Origin: Limosilactobacillus ingluviei DSM 15946
Lineage (GTDB): Bacteria; Bacillota; Bacilli; Lactobacillales; Lactobacillaceae
Direction: 5' to 3'
DNA: 64,000 bases
Assembly: GCF_001435775.1 (NCBI RefSeq)
Contig: NZ_AZFK01000087.1
Span: forward strand, 62,001 to 126,000
This document shows, piece after piece, positions 1-11,123 of the stretch; position 1 is the first letter of the stretch, and the number at the start of each line of letters is the position of its first letter. The position numbers and the translations under genes are program-made. A model generated the notes under the pieces. It ran no database searches and was not told the origin of the DNA. It saw nothing but the letters and a program-made list of their open reading frames with translations.

Positions 1-33
1 ACAAGCAATTCGGGGCATTTCAGCTGTAAACGC

Positions 34-62
34 TTGACATTCAAAGAAGATCCATCAATAAT
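34..62 (+). promoter_or_regulatory. ldh promoter
   Basis: TTGACA (34-39), a 17-base spacer and AATAAT (57-62) form a good sigma-70 promoter upstream of ldh. A CAAACGTTTG palindrome near 75 lies in the leader; whether it is an operator is unknown. Confidence 0.6.
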
Positions 63-143
63 GAATTTGTGAGCAAACGTTTGTCATTTAATGACAACGG
101 TTAGATTAAGGATTGTAGATTTTAGTTACAAGGAGGAGCATTC

Positions 144-1106
144 ATGGTTATGAATCATCGGAAAAAAGTTGTTATGATTGGGGCTGGGGCTGTTGGGACC
201 GCCTATGCCTACTCGATGGCCCAACACGCGTTAGCAGATGAATTTATCATCATCAACCACACGAAGAAGAAGGCCGTTGGGAACGCTTTAGACTTGGAAG
301 ACGCGGTGGCCGCTTTTGAAACCCCGGTTCACATGGTGCCAGGGGATTACGCCGACTGTGCGGAAGCAGATCTGGTTGTTATTACGGCAGGGGTACCACA
401 AAAGCCTGGCGAAACGCGGTTACAATTAGTCAACAAAAACCTGGCGGTTATCAAAGATATTACTAAGAACGTTGTGGAATCTGGTTTCCAAGGGATCTTC
501 TTAGTTGCCGGGAACCCGGTTGATATTTTAACGAATGCGGTCCGGGAATTCTCTGGTTTCCCGGCTAACCGGGTCCTATCGTCTGGGACGTCGCTGGACT
601 CTTACCGGTTGCGGATTGCCTTAGCGAAGTTGTTCAATGTCAGTTCACGCAGCATTGAAGCTTACGTAATGGCTGAACACGGTGATTCCGAATTCGCTGC
701 CTTCTCAACGGCAACGATTGGGGGTAAGCCATTACTGGAATTTGCTAAGGACCGGGGTTACACCTTAGACGAATTAAAAGAAATTGAAGATAACGTCCGT
801 CACAAGGCTTACAGCATTATCGAAGGTAAGGGGGCGACTTACTACGGGGTCGCTTCTGCCTTGGTTCGGATTACGGAAGCCATCTTACGCAACACGAATG
901 CGGTGATGCCAATCGGCGCTTACATGACCGGAGAATACGGCCAACACGGTGTCTACTTAGGGACGCCAGCCATTATTAACGCCAACGGGATTGCCCGGAT
1001 CATCGAAATGCCGTTAAACGAAGACGAACAAGCGGCCATGGCAAATTCGGCTAAAACCTTACAAGACATCCAAGACAATGCCCGCAAGGAAGGGTTCTTA
1101 CCATAA
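144..1106 (+). CDS. ldh: L-lactate dehydrogenase
   Basis: Cytosolic NADH-dependent reduction of pyruvate to L-lactate, regenerating NAD+ for glycolysis. The Rossmann motif GAGAVG is at residues 13-18, the ITAGVPQKPGETR substrate-loop region near 90-102 and the catalytic His in the EHGDSE motif near 179. At 320 aa it has the normal family length. The ATG at 144 is chosen because AAGGAGG lies seven bases upstream. It is monocistronic, with its own promoter and a strong terminator. Hydroxyisocaproate dehydrogenases are close relatives, so the exact 2-oxoacid preference is inferred. Confidence 0.93.
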   Translation: MVMNHRKKVVMIGAGAVGTAYAYSMAQHALADEFIIINHTKKKAVGNALDLEDAVAAFETPVHMVPGDYADCAEADLVVITAGVPQKPGETRLQLVNKNLAVIKDITKNVVESGFQGIFLVAGNPVDILTNAVREFSGFPANRVLSSGTSLDSYRLRIALAKLFNVSSRSIEAYVMAEHGDSEFAAFSTATIGGKPLLEFAKDRGYTLDELKEIEDNVRHKAYSIIEGKGATYYGVASALVRITEAILRNTNAVMPIGAYMTGEYGQHGVYLGTPAIINANGIARIIEMPLNEDEQAAMANSAKTLQDIQDNARKEGFLP

Positions 1107-1125
1107 AGATAAGCCGTTACTGTTT

Positions 1126-1154
1126 AAGTGTCCTAGCAATAGGACACTTTTTTT
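1126..1154 (+). terminator. Rho-independent terminator of ldh
   Basis: A 10-bp perfect stem AAGTGTCCTA/TAGGACACTT with a four-base GCAA loop is followed by a T run. Confidence 0.9.
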
Positions 1155-1211
1155 GTCCCCCATGATTCTGTTATACTAACATTAAGAATTTTATCGAAAG
1201 GGGAGATGGCC

Positions 1212-2024
1212 ATGAGCCATAAAAAATCACACCATGCCAAGGACCTGCCTGCCGTTGCTCCAACCAGGGAAGGGGACTTAACCACGCCCAGCCTCAAGCC
1301 CCAAGATGAAGCTAAACTCGCCCAATTGTTAACGAAGCTTCAGCCGCAAAGGAAGGAGGCATTGGTTCCAATGAGTGCCGCTAAGGCGCGCCGGGTGCTC
1401 GCTACCCCAGTTGCCAGGCGCACGCAACCGCCGATTGAAACCCTCAAAGCGCTCCGACAAGTCTTAAACAGTCCTGCCAATGTGCTGATTTTAGACCTGG
1501 AATTTTATGGGACCGGGGCAGAAAACACCCATGTTGGTCAGCTGGCAGGGCGAATTTTTGGCCGTCATGAACAGTTTAACTATACTGTTTTTCAGCCTAG
1601 TGACATGGCCCCAGTCCAACAGCTGAAATTCCTTAAAACCACCAATTTGACCTACCAAGAAGCCATCAAATTCGACCTTGACACGACCATGCGAAAAATT
1701 CAGCATTTTATTCAACGCCAACCAATTGATTATTTATTAAGTTATGATAATCACTTTGATTTACACGTTTTAAATGGTGAAGCCCAGCGACACCAGTGGC
1801 CAACTGAACGCTGTTTTTGGCAACAAATCCAGCTAATCGACTTAGCTGCAATTTTAAAAACGGACGCTTTAAACGGCAAAGCAATGGTCTCATTGCGTAG
1901 CTTGGTTGGTCTTTTGGGATTGCGACGTGAATTGCCGTTTCATGAAGCCCAAAACGATGTTGAATACATTAATCGGGTGCTGCAAATTTACGCGTTAGAT
2001 GCCAATCAAAATCTTTTGCAGTAG
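1212..2024 (+). CDS. DEDDh 3'-5' exonuclease-like protein
   Basis: The C-terminal two thirds look like an RNase H-fold 3'-5' exonuclease: DLE in LILDLEFYG (motif I), SYDNHFD (motif II) and HEAQND, an H-x4-D motif III. Together these supply the four acidic residues and His of the DEDDh class. The N-terminal 80 or so residues are basic and look unstructured. The ATG at 1212 sits seven bases after AAAGGGGAG; an in-frame ATG at 1206 is too close to it. The substrate (DNA or RNA) cannot be told from sequence. It stands alone between ldh and a convergent gene. Confidence 0.65.
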   Translation: MSHKKSHHAKDLPAVAPTREGDLTTPSLKPQDEAKLAQLLTKLQPQRKEALVPMSAAKARRVLATPVARRTQPPIETLKALRQVLNSPANVLILDLEFYGTGAENTHVGQLAGRIFGRHEQFNYTVFQPSDMAPVQQLKFLKTTNLTYQEAIKFDLDTTMRKIQHFIQRQPIDYLLSYDNHFDLHVLNGEAQRHQWPTERCFWQQIQLIDLAAILKTDALNGKAMVSLRSLVGLLGLRRELPFHEAQNDVEYINRVLQIYALDANQNLLQ

Positions 2025-2105
2025 CAAATGTTATGCAAATCAGCACAAGTACAAATCCACACGTAAAAAGGTTAAAAAGTTGATTTGATAATCTTTTTTA
2101 AACTT

Positions 2106-2135
2106 CTGTCATTAAAACTGAGATTTTAATGACAG
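2106..2135. terminator. Bidirectional terminator between convergent genes
   Basis: A 12-bp perfect inverted repeat (CTGTCATTAAAA and its complement) around a CTGAGA loop lies between the 3' ends of the exonuclease-like and ABC1-like genes. Confidence 0.6.
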
Positions 2136-2171
2136 GTATGTTTTAAACTAATCTGCCCTTTAAACCTTGTT

Positions 2172-3893
2172 TTATTTACGATTATTGCGCCACCGGCGAA
2201 CTCGGTGCCACACCTCACTGACCACTAAGATCACAATGATCCCAATGGCAATGGCGTACCCCACGACGCCCAAGCGATAAATGTGTGGGTGGTCAATGCT
2301 GCTTTCAACTAACATTGACGAACTAAGAATCACAGCGGCCAAAATAATGACAACTAAAAGCCGGTTGGCAATCCGTTCAACTTGTTTGAGTAATTGGCGT
2401 TGACCTTCATAGCGCAATTTCACCTCAATTCCACCACCGTTAAAGGTGTCCAGAGCAGTATCAAGCCGTTCCGGTAGTTGACCCGCCGAATCTAAGACCG
2501 ACCACAATTTAAACACAGCATCATCGGCTAAATCACGGACTTTCAACTTCCGTTTGAGGTAAGCTAAGCCGAATGGCCGGGCTACAGCCATCATTGAAAG
2601 TTGCGGGTCAAGGCGGGCAATCGTTGCTTCCAACGTTCCGAAGGCTTTGATCAACAATGTTACTTCTGGCTTAATTTGGAGATTGTTCTCCTCACAAAGC
2701 TGAATAATCCGGTACAACATATTTGAAAAATCAATTTGACCGAGCCCTTGTGCTAAGTACGGACGTAAAAAAGTACTTAACTCTCTGGTAAAGCGTTGCT
2801 GGTCGAGTTCCCCCGTTTGATTGCAAATGGCCAGGGTAGTTTGGGCGATCCGGTGGTAGTCTTTACTGGTGAGCGCCAAAATCACCTCCGCAATCCCGTC
2901 CGCAATTACTGGCGTGAGACGCCCCATCATGCCAAAATCAAGGTAAACCAACCGGTAAGGTGGTAACGGTGTTTGCTGCTGATAAGTAATTGAAGTTTGT
3001 TTAAATTCATGCGTAACCGTCTTACTGGTAGTCATCTCCCCGGCCGGAGCCGGTGTAACAAGCAGGTTGCCTGGATGAGGATCGGCATGGAAAAAATGAT
3101 CGACAAAAACTTGCTTCATAAAGTTATGAACTAACGCGGTTGCAAGCAAGTGATTGCGTTCTTGTTCTTCAGCCGTAGCAGCATCAAAGAAATAGCGAAT
3201 GCTCTTTCCTGTCATCGCTTGGTTAACTAACACCTGCGGGGCACAAAATGACCGGTAAACTTCGGGCACGATAAAAATCCCCTGCTTATTATTCAAGCGG
3301 TAAAATTCTTCCCCATTTTTAGCTTCATGAAGGGTATCAATTTCACTCAACAGTGAGCTGCTGACTTCATCCAGGGTCCGGTCCAAATCAACGACGGCCG
3401 TCTTAGCTGGCACATACTTGATCATTTTAATCGCCCGCCGCAACAAGGCTAAGTCAGTACTGACCAGCTGAGTAATTGCTGGATGTTGAACCTTCACGAC
3501 TACTGGGGTGCCGTCTAACAATTGGGCATGATGCACCTGACCAATTGAAGCTGAGGCAAACGGTTCGGGCTCAAATTGTTTAAAAACAGCGCTAAGCGAC
3601 TTTCCGGTTGCCGTTTCAAAAGTATGTTCCACACTCGAAAACGGGTCTGCTTTAACTTGATCTTGCAGTTTACGAAGCTCCTTTACGTAGTCGCCTGAGA
3701 CTAAATCGGGGCGAGTCGAAAGGATTTGGCCCAGTTTAATAAATGTGGGCCCTAACTCTTGTAGGGCCCCACAAATCGCCTCCGGCTCCCTTTGGTGGTA
3801 AAAATTGGAGATGAAATGGTATTTCCGCATCACGGCCATAATTTGCTTTAGGCGGACGCTTTGTTTAAGTTCTGCCGGTTGCTGTTTTTCCAT
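2172..3893 (-). CDS. ABC1/UbiB/AarF family kinase-like protein
   Basis: Atypical protein-kinase-like ATPase of the ABC1 family. Seen: the family signature region LGPTFIKLGQILSTRPD, the Ala-rich loop PFASASIGQVH, VVVKVQHP with the ATP-binding Lys, the catalytic HADPHPGN segment and YLDFGMMG, equivalent to the metal-binding DFG. Two hydrophobic helices end the protein, as in UbiB. The family supports ubiquinone synthesis in respiring bacteria; its role in lactic acid bacteria is unknown. ATG at 3893 follows GGGGGAG at good spacing, so the upstream in-frame start is less likely. Confidence 0.85.
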   Translation of the reverse strand: MEKQQPAELKQSVRLKQIMAVMRKYHFISNFYHQREPEAICGALQELGPTFIKLGQILSTRPDLVSGDYVKELRKLQDQVKADPFSSVEHTFETATGKSLSAVFKQFEPEPFASASIGQVHHAQLLDGTPVVVKVQHPAITQLVSTDLALLRRAIKMIKYVPAKTAVVDLDRTLDEVSSSLLSEIDTLHEAKNGEEFYRLNNKQGIFIVPEVYRSFCAPQVLVNQAMTGKSIRYFFDAATAEEQERNHLLATALVHNFMKQVFVDHFFHADPHPGNLLVTPAPAGEMTTSKTVTHEFKQTSITYQQQTPLPPYRLVYLDFGMMGRLTPVIADGIAEVILALTSKDYHRIAQTTLAICNQTGELDQQRFTRELSTFLRPYLAQGLGQIDFSNMLYRIIQLCEENNLQIKPEVTLLIKAFGTLEATIARLDPQLSMMAVARPFGLAYLKRKLKVRDLADDAVFKLWSVLDSAGQLPERLDTALDTFNGGGIEVKLRYEGQRQLLKQVERIANRLLVVIILAAVILSSSMLVESSIDHPHIYRLGVVGYAIAIGIIVILVVSEVWHRVRRWRNNRK

Positions 3894-4095
3894 TGTTGAC
3901 TCCCCCATCTCTACAACTAACTTATTGTCCTCATTTTACCGCATTTATTGAAACATTGGTTAAAAATCGTGGCCTCTTAGCAACGGAGAACGCACTAATT
4001 AGTTAAAATTTTTAAATTGCTACTCATTCGTAAGCGTTTTTTCTTAATTGATTAAAGTAAAATGAGAAACTTTTAATCTTAGTCCAAGAGACGCG

Positions 4096-4125
4096 TTGAC
4101 AGGTTCGCTTAGCCTCCGATATACT
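4096..4125 (+). promoter_or_regulatory. gdhA promoter
   Basis: TTGACA (4096-4101), 18 bases and TATACT (4120-4125), upstream of the AGGAGG site at 4163-4168. Confidence 0.7.
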
Positions 4126-4177
4126 TTTAGGTGTTGTTAGATAACACTTTTGCTCAAGTGTAAGGAGGAATTTGTCG

Positions 4178-5513
<1,336 letters not shown>

Positions 5514-5528
5514 ACATCCCCTTGTCAG

Positions 5529-5566
5529 TAAAAAAAGGCTAGTCCCACGGGACCGGCCTTTTTTAT
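5529..5566. terminator. Bidirectional terminator, gdhA/glyA
   Basis: An 11-bp stem (AAGGCTAGTCC paired with GGACCGGCCTT) flanked by A and T runs serves both convergent genes. Confidence 0.85.
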
Positions 5567-5578
5567 TGGGCTTAATTA

Positions 5579-6811
5579 TTAAATTGGGTACTTAGTGACT
5601 AATTCAGCTACCCCAGCCGCCACTGCCTGTAAGTTGGCTTGGTCGGTCGGCGCTGCTAAGGCTTGTAAGATTAACTTAGCTACCTGCTGAGCATCGGCTT
5701 CCTTAAAGCCCCGGCTGGTAATTGCTGGCGTCCCAATCCGCAGCCCACTCGTAACAAATGGACTGCGCGGATCATTCGGAATTGATTCCTTATTAGTGGT
5801 AATGTGAACGGAATCGAGCAAGGCTTGAGCTTCTTTCCCCGTCAATTCAGTCTTGGTTAAGTCAAGGTTCAATAAGTGATTTTCTGTTCCCCCAGAAACA
5901 ACCCGCACCAGATCCGATGCTTGGAAAACTTCAGCCATCGCGGCGGCATTTTTAACTACTTGTTGGATATAATCAGCAAACGCTGGTTGCAAATCTTCAT
6001 AGAAGGCTTGGGCCTTGGCCGCAATTACGTGTTCCAACGGTCCCCCTTGCGTCCCTGGGAAAAGAGCAAAATTAAATTTTTTACCCAATTCAGCATCCTT
6101 AGAGAGAATCATCCCCCCGCGCGGCCCCCGTAACGTCTTATGGGTTGTCGTGGTTACTACGTCTGCCACCGGAATTGGACTAGGGTGCGCACCGGTAGCG
6201 ACCAAACCAGCAATGTGAGCCATATCAACCATCAAGTAAGCTCCAACTTCATCCGCTATTTCACGGAAAGCTTGCCAATCAATAATTTTACTGTAGGCCG
6301 AAGCCCCAGCGATAATCAGCTTTGGTTGCACTTCTAAGGCTTGTTGCCGAATAGCAGCGTAATCTAATTCCTCAGTTACCGGATTCAAGGCATAGCCATA
6401 AGCTTGATAGTTTTGCCCCGAGAAGTTCACTTTTGCGCCATGGGTTAAGTGTCCCCCAGCATCCATCCCCATCCCGAGGATAACATCCCCCGGCTGAAGT
6501 AAAGCTTGATAAACGGCCATATTGGCTTGCGAACCAGAGTGGGGTTGCACGTTTACGTACGCGGCCCCAAATAATTCCTTCGCGTAATCAATTGCTTGTT
6601 GTTCAACTTGGTCGATGAATTCACAGCCCCCGTAGTAACGCTTGCCGGGGTAGCCTTCCGCATACTTGTTGGTCAAAACCGACCCTTGGGCTTCCCGGAC
6701 CGCATCAGAAACGATATTTTCCGAAGCGATCAGCTCAATTGTTGCCTGTTGTCGTTCTTCTTCTTTTGCCATTGCTTGCCAGAGTGCTGGCGCCTTTGCT
6801 GCATATTGCAT
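5579..6811 (-). CDS. glyA: Serine hydroxymethyltransferase
   Basis: PLP enzyme that converts serine and tetrahydrofolate to glycine and methylene-THF in the cytosol. Diagnostic segments are [13 protein letters not shown] near the N-terminus, [26 protein letters not shown] and [14 protein letters not shown] with the PLP-binding Lys. At 410 aa it is full length. The ATG follows AGAAGGGATG. It is monocistronic. Confidence 0.96.
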   Translation of the reverse strand: MQYAAKAPALWQAMAKEEERQQATIELIASENIVSDAVREAQGSVLTNKYAEGYPGKRYYGGCEFIDQVEQQAIDYAKELFGAAYVNVQPHSGSQANMAVYQALLQPGDVILGMGMDAGGHLTHGAKVNFSGQNYQAYGYALNPVTEELDYAAIRQQALEVQPKLIIAGASAYSKIIDWQAFREIADEVGAYLMVDMAHIAGLVATGAHPSPIPVADVVTTTTHKTLRGPRGGMILSKDAELGKKFNFALFPGTQGGPLEHVIAAKAQAFYEDLQPAFADYIQQVVKNAAAMAEVFQASDLVRVVSGGTENHLLNLDLTKTELTGKEAQALLDSVHITTNKESIPNDPRSPFVTSGLRIGTPAITSRGFKEADAQQVAKLILQALAAPTDQANLQAVAAGVAELVTKYPI

Positions 6812-6944
6812 GGAATCATCCCTTCTGATGTCTATTGTTGGTTGCTTTACCTTTATTGTAGCAAGAAACCCTCCGCATCGACCAGTCTTGGCACTGAAAA
6901 ATGGTACAATTAAAAATAATGACTACTGAGAAAGGATTGATAAA

Positions 6945-8078
6945 ATGGCATATGCATTAATTTATACCGCAAAATCAAGCGGTAAAACTTCTTATTGGGC
7001 CAACCCTGGTTTTACTGGCAACAGTAAACGAAAGTATACTTGGGAAAACCCGGGTGAAATTCACTTTGAGCAACTTAAACAACAATACCCGACCCTGTTT
7101 GGCAATAAGAGCACAGATCGCTTTGAAATCTTAAACTTAGCTACCGGGCAAAAACAACCAGTTGCCACGCCCCCCGCCCCTAATTACCAAGTCAAGCGCA
7201 AACCGACTCAACCAACCCCGCAATCATTAACGGCCCACCCGAAAATGTTTAGGAAGACCCCTTACTTGATTGTCTTAGATAGTCCAAATCAAACCCGGCG
7301 GTACTGGAGTAATTCCCAAAAGAACTTCATTAAATCAATTAATGACCGGCTGTCTCGCTGGGCCGATTTAGCAACCGCCCGCGAAAGTTTAAAATGGCTG
7401 CTGAGCAATGACCAATTCAAGGAGCAATTCGCTAAAGGAAGGGTAACCATTCTGAACGGCCAAACTGGTGAAGCCGTCCTTTCCCCCGCCGAAGTGGCTA
7501 AACTGGCGACTAGCGTTAAAGCTGCTCAAACTCTGCCAATTCAAGCAGCAAAACAAGGCCAACGTGCTGCCAACCAGACCCCGGCTCAACGTGCCTTGGA
7601 CCAACACTTTGGCCAACTGCCGACCGAAGCTGATCTCCGGGATGATACGGCCTTACCGGATGAATTACCAGGTATCGATTTGGCTAAGTATGACCCAGCC
7701 TTAGTCTTCGGCGCCGCCAACTACTTGATTGACTCCTTAAAAGAGCGCAAAACTGTTAACCAGTTGCTGAAAAAATACGATGGCGCTATTTTGCAAGATT
7801 ACTTGCACGTGTTGGAATTCGTCGGTTTAGCCGATCTAGACATCCAAGACTTCACCAGTGCCTTTCAGGCCAACCGGCAAGAGCGCCGGCAAATTAAAAA
7901 TTTAAGTCTCTTACTAAATGCCCTCGCCCAAGCATTTGATCCCGACAAATTCTGGGCCGCGCTAAAAGATGACTCCGCTAGCAACCAGTACCACTTCCGC
8001 TCTGCCAGCACGGCCAAACAACTGCAAGCGATGATTAAGTCGTTTCAACAAGGTACTGCGGACCGCCCAAATGAATAA
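6945..8078 (+). CDS. Hypothetical protein, 377 aa
   Basis: I do not recognise this protein. It is soluble, with no signal peptide or membrane segment. The N-terminal 70 residues and residues 100-165 look like two related modules: YWANPGFTGNSKRKYTW and RRYWSNSQKNFIKSINDR share a YW-x-N/S-x core. A Pro/Thr/Gln-rich linker separates them and the C-terminal half is predicted helical. GAAAGGATTGATAAA ATG gives a reasonable start. It is monocistronic with a strong terminator. Confidence 0.75.
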   Translation: MAYALIYTAKSSGKTSYWANPGFTGNSKRKYTWENPGEIHFEQLKQQYPTLFGNKSTDRFEILNLATGQKQPVATPPAPNYQVKRKPTQPTPQSLTAHPKMFRKTPYLIVLDSPNQTRRYWSNSQKNFIKSINDRLSRWADLATARESLKWLLSNDQFKEQFAKGRVTILNGQTGEAVLSPAEVAKLATSVKAAQTLPIQAAKQGQRAANQTPAQRALDQHFGQLPTEADLRDDTALPDELPGIDLAKYDPALVFGAANYLIDSLKERKTVNQLLKKYDGAILQDYLHVLEFVGLADLDIQDFTSAFQANRQERRQIKNLSLLLNALAQAFDPDKFWAALKDDSASNQYHFRSASTAKQLQAMIKSFQQGTADRPNE

Positions 8079-8090
8079 CCATTTATCCTT

Positions 8091-8125
8091 AGTTGGACTG
8101 GCAACTGCCAAGTCCAACTTTTTTT
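8091..8125 (+). terminator. Terminator of the 377-aa gene
   Basis: AGTTGGACT pairs with AGTCCAACT and is followed by seven T. Confidence 0.85.
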
Positions 8126-8202
8126 GTCCCTCTCCCGATCTTGAATGCGCTTTCGTGATAACGTATAATTAATTTAATTATTATTAGTCAGGAGGCATCA
8201 TC

Positions 8203-9327
8203 ATGGTTAAATTTGCTGAGTTTGGGGTTGAAGCGTGGCTCAATCGTTGGGAAAAACAAGCCCGCTATGATATTTCACAGAGTACGATTGCCTCAATGAC
8301 GCTGGCAGAATTGTTCCAGCTAACGGGGGATGATTTACCCAGTTTTTTGGCCGCAGCCACCCAAATGCCCGAAAACTATGGTTGGATTGAAGGCTCACCG
8401 GATTTTAAAACGGCGGTTGCCAAGCTGTATCAGCAACTTTCACCGACCAACATTTTGCAAACCAATGGGGCAACCGGGGCCAATCTCCTCGCTTGCTTGG
8501 CACTAATCGAACCTGGTGACCACGTCATTGCCGAGTACCCCACCTACCAACAACTGTACGATGGTCCCAAAGCCCTCGGCGCAACCGTTGATTTTTGGCA
8601 TCTCCATCCGGAAACCAATTGGCAACCCGACCTAACCGAACTACGCCGTTTACTGCGGCCCAACACAAAGCTAATTTGCCTTAACAACGCCAACAACCCG
8701 ACTGGCACCGTTTTGTCGCGCGATACCCTGACCGCTGTTGTGCAATTGGCAGCCCGCGTGGGCGCTTACGTCCTAGTAGATGAAGTTTACCAACCCTTTG
8801 CGGCTCCGCAGGTCGTACCGATTGTCGACCTGTATGAACGCGGTATCAGTACCAATTCACTATCCAAAACGTACTCATTGCCCGGCTTGCGGATCGGTTG
8901 GTTAGCCAGTCCGGACCAGCACTTAATCAATCAAGTTCGTAAACTTCGGGACTACACCATGATTTGTGGCGGAGTATTGAATGATCAATTTGCGACCTAT
9001 GCCTTACAGCATCGGGAAACTATTTTAGCGCGTAATCGAGCCCTGATTCAGGCAAATTATGCATCCTATCAGAATTGGTTACAACAAGAACCCTTGCTCT
9101 CATTACAGCAACCAGCGTTAGTCTCGACTTCCTTCCCCCGCTTGGCGATTAATGAACCAACGCAAGCCTTCTGCCTCAAATTGTTGAAAGCAACCGGCGT
9201 GTTACTCGTCCCCGGGGAAGCCTTTGGTCAGCCTGGCTATGTTCGGTTAGGCTACTGTGCTCCCCAGGCAACCTTACAAGCCGGTTTGACGCGCTTAAGT
9301 CATTTCCTCCATCACCCCAGTGTCTAA
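8203..9327 (+). CDS. PLP-dependent aminotransferase, class I/II
   Basis: Fold-type I aminotransferase. Seen: the cofactor loop TNGATGANLLACLAL, LNNANNPTGTVLSRD with the conserved Asn-Pro, LVDEVYQPF with the PLP-contact Asp/Tyr, and TNSLSKTYSLPGLRIGWL with the Schiff-base Lys and carboxylate-binding Arg. AGGAGGCATCATC precedes the ATG. The amino-acid substrate is not evident. Length is 374 aa, normal for the family. Confidence 0.85.
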   Translation: MVKFAEFGVEAWLNRWEKQARYDISQSTIASMTLAELFQLTGDDLPSFLAAATQMPENYGWIEGSPDFKTAVAKLYQQLSPTNILQTNGATGANLLACLALIEPGDHVIAEYPTYQQLYDGPKALGATVDFWHLHPETNWQPDLTELRRLLRPNTKLICLNNANNPTGTVLSRDTLTAVVQLAARVGAYVLVDEVYQPFAAPQVVPIVDLYERGISTNSLSKTYSLPGLRIGWLASPDQHLINQVRKLRDYTMICGGVLNDQFATYALQHRETILARNRALIQANYASYQNWLQQEPLLSLQQPALVSTSFPRLAINEPTQAFCLKLLKATGVLLVPGEAFGQPGYVRLGYCAPQATLQAGLTRLSHFLHHPSV

Positions 9328-9341
9328 GCCCTAATCAAACT

Positions 9342-9378
9342 AAAACCGCGCCAAGCTTTGACTCCTTGACGCGGTTTT
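9342..9378. terminator. Bidirectional terminator
   Basis: AAAACCGCG (9342-9350) pairs with CGCGGTTTT (9370-9378), with a further inner CAAG/CTTG pairing, between convergent genes. Confidence 0.8.
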
Positions 9379-9379
9379 G

Positions 9380-10261
9380 CTATTGGGCGGATAAATTTTT
9401 TTGAAGGGCCATGATCTGAACCTGCACCGACTGGTTCCGGTTTAGCCGGGCAAAGGCCAAGGCATCATTCAAAACTGTTTTGATCTGGGGTAATTCACCA
9501 TGTGCCAAGATCAGGTTCTTGGCTTGCAGCAACTTCAGCCGGGGTAAGAAATAAGTCACATGCTTCACCCCGCACAGGTCCAAAGCCATCTCAATTAATT
9601 CGTTACTTTGGGTAACTTCTTGTAATAGCGAATGGTATTCGGCCAAATAATACATTAAGGTCAACATTTGAAAGTAGCGTTCCCCTTGCAACTCCGCTGC
9701 GGTCGCACTGGTCACCAAATGGTTTAGGTACGTAGCAACCTTATCAAAGAAGAAGGCCGCTTGTTGCAAATCTTCTTTCCGGACATACAACACCCCTTTG
9801 CCTAAGTAGGCCAATTGAGAATAAACCGTTTGGTGCTGCTCGTCTAACGCATCGAGAATTTGGGCAAACGAAAATAACGCCTCCGCTGGGCGCTTATTGG
9901 TTAACACCGCGGACATCCCTTCGAGGTAGTAATAGTGCATTTGCTCTTCGGGCACTTGAATTGTCTGCGGGTCCAATTTTTCCAAAAGTTCCTGCACGCG
10001 ACCGTAATTTTCAATCATCAAATTTTCTTCAATCAGCGTTAATAAGTCCCGCAGGTAACGAATTGACGACGGGTCTTGCGTATTCAGGTCATCAATGCTA
10101 AACCCCAGTCGTGCACACAGCTTACTTAAAATTGCCAACGAAGGAATTTGCAAGCCATTTTCAAATTTACTTAAGGTTGATTGCGTACAGATCCCTTGAC
10201 ACAGGGTTACTTGCGAATAACCTAACTGCTTGCGCCGTTCAACAAACCGTTGCGTATCCAC
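9380..10261 (-). CDS. Rgg/GadR-type transcriptional regulator
   Basis: The N-terminal XRE helix-turn-helix (residues 5-60, with GYSQVTLCQGICTQSTLSKFENG) is followed by about 220 residues of TPR-like helices, the layout of the Rgg family, whose members usually sense short peptides. A GTG start is inferred, nine bases after GGGGAG. It lies between an aminotransferase and lutABC, each with its own terminator, so the target is unclear; either neighbour is plausible. Confidence 0.75.
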   Translation of the reverse strand: MDTQRFVERRKQLGYSQVTLCQGICTQSTLSKFENGLQIPSLAILSKLCARLGFSIDDLNTQDPSSIRYLRDLLTLIEENLMIENYGRVQELLEKLDPQTIQVPEEQMHYYYLEGMSAVLTNKRPAEALFSFAQILDALDEQHQTVYSQLAYLGKGVLYVRKEDLQQAAFFFDKVATYLNHLVTSATAAELQGERYFQMLTLMYYLAEYHSLLQEVTQSNELIEMALDLCGVKHVTYFLPRLKLLQAKNLILAHGELPQIKTVLNDALAFARLNRNQSVQVQIMALQKNLSAQ

Positions 10262-10343
10262 CCATTTTCACTCCCCTACGAAATATTCTTGTTACTTGAA
10301 GCTTACCACACTCTAATTGAAGGACGCAATCTTTGTACGCGAT

Positions 10344-10388
10344 ATAAAAAAATCTTCTTGTTGCCAAGGAGCGGGCAACAAGAAGATT
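10344..10388 (-). terminator. Terminator of lutABC
   Basis: A 15-bp perfect inverted repeat (AATCTTCTTGTTGCC and its complement) with a T run on the minus strand, just after lutC. Confidence 0.92.
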
Positions 10389-10391
10389 AGT

Positions 10392-11123
10392 CTAGCGATC
10401 CGTAACAATGACATAGGCACAATCAACCGGGCCGTGAACCCCGACCACCAATTCCATTTCAATGTCCCCGGAATTTGATGGACCCGAAATAAAATTAATC
10501 GCCGAAGTCTGAAAGCCGTCCGCCAGCGCAGCTTCATATTTTTCCACTGCTTGCCGGGTGGAGCGAACCAAGCCACTTTGGGGAACCAAGGCCAAGTAGT
10601 GTTCCGGCAAGTAGTTAAAGGCGCGGCCTTGCGCTGGCGTTGTCACGACCGTAATCGTCCCGGTATTAGCAATCAGGTAATCGGCAAACCCAACGGCTAA
10701 GTCAGCTTGGTCGGCTGCTTGGGCATTTTGCGCCCGATCAGCCGGCTCAGGCGACCAGACCGTTGTCGTGACCCCCTGCGGATGACCAGCCCAATCTGCA
10801 AGGTGATAGGCCTCCCATTGCGCTTCACAGACCCCCGGCAACAATAGGGTTTTGGCTTGAATGGTTTGAAGATATTCATCTAAGAAGCTGGCCAACTCAT
10901 CGCTGGTTTTCAGATACACTTTCGCCGCAACGGCTTCGCTGTTTTGCTTTGCAGTTGCCAACAACGCTTGCGGAGCTTGGTTTGCCAACACTTGGTCGGG
11001 CAAATCATTTAATGGTTCAAACGGTTGAACTTGATGCCGATCCCGGCCCGCTTGTTGGGCCAGGTGGTTGAGAAATTTTTCTCGGTTTGCCTTGGTATTG
11101 GCTTGCGCTAATAAATCAGTCAT
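10392..11123 (-). CDS. lutC: Lactate utilization protein C
   Basis: LutC/YkgG-family subunit of the LutABC complex, which oxidises L-lactate to pyruvate in the cytosol. Seen: the C-terminal ISGPSNSGDIEMELVVGVHGP signature of the YkgG fold and the usual length of 243 aa. It overlaps the end of lutB by 8 bases, so it is translationally coupled. In a lactic acid producer this operon would allow lactate re-use or redox balancing. Confidence 0.92.
   Translation of the reverse strand: MTDLLAQANTKANREKFLNHLAQQAGRDRHQVQPFEPLNDLPDQVLANQAPQALLATAKQNSEAVAAKVYLKTSDELASFLDEYLQTIQAKTLLLPGVCEAQWEAYHLADWAGHPQGVTTTVWSPEPADRAQNAQAADQADLAVGFADYLIANTGTITVVTTPAQGRAFNYLPEHYLALVPQSGLVRSTRQAVEKYEAALADGFQTSAINFISGPSNSGDIEMELVVGVHGPVDCAYVIVTDR

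Noticed and set aside
5876-6913. Plus-strand ORFs across glyA
   Set aside because: Shadows of the well-supported glyA gene on the minus strand.
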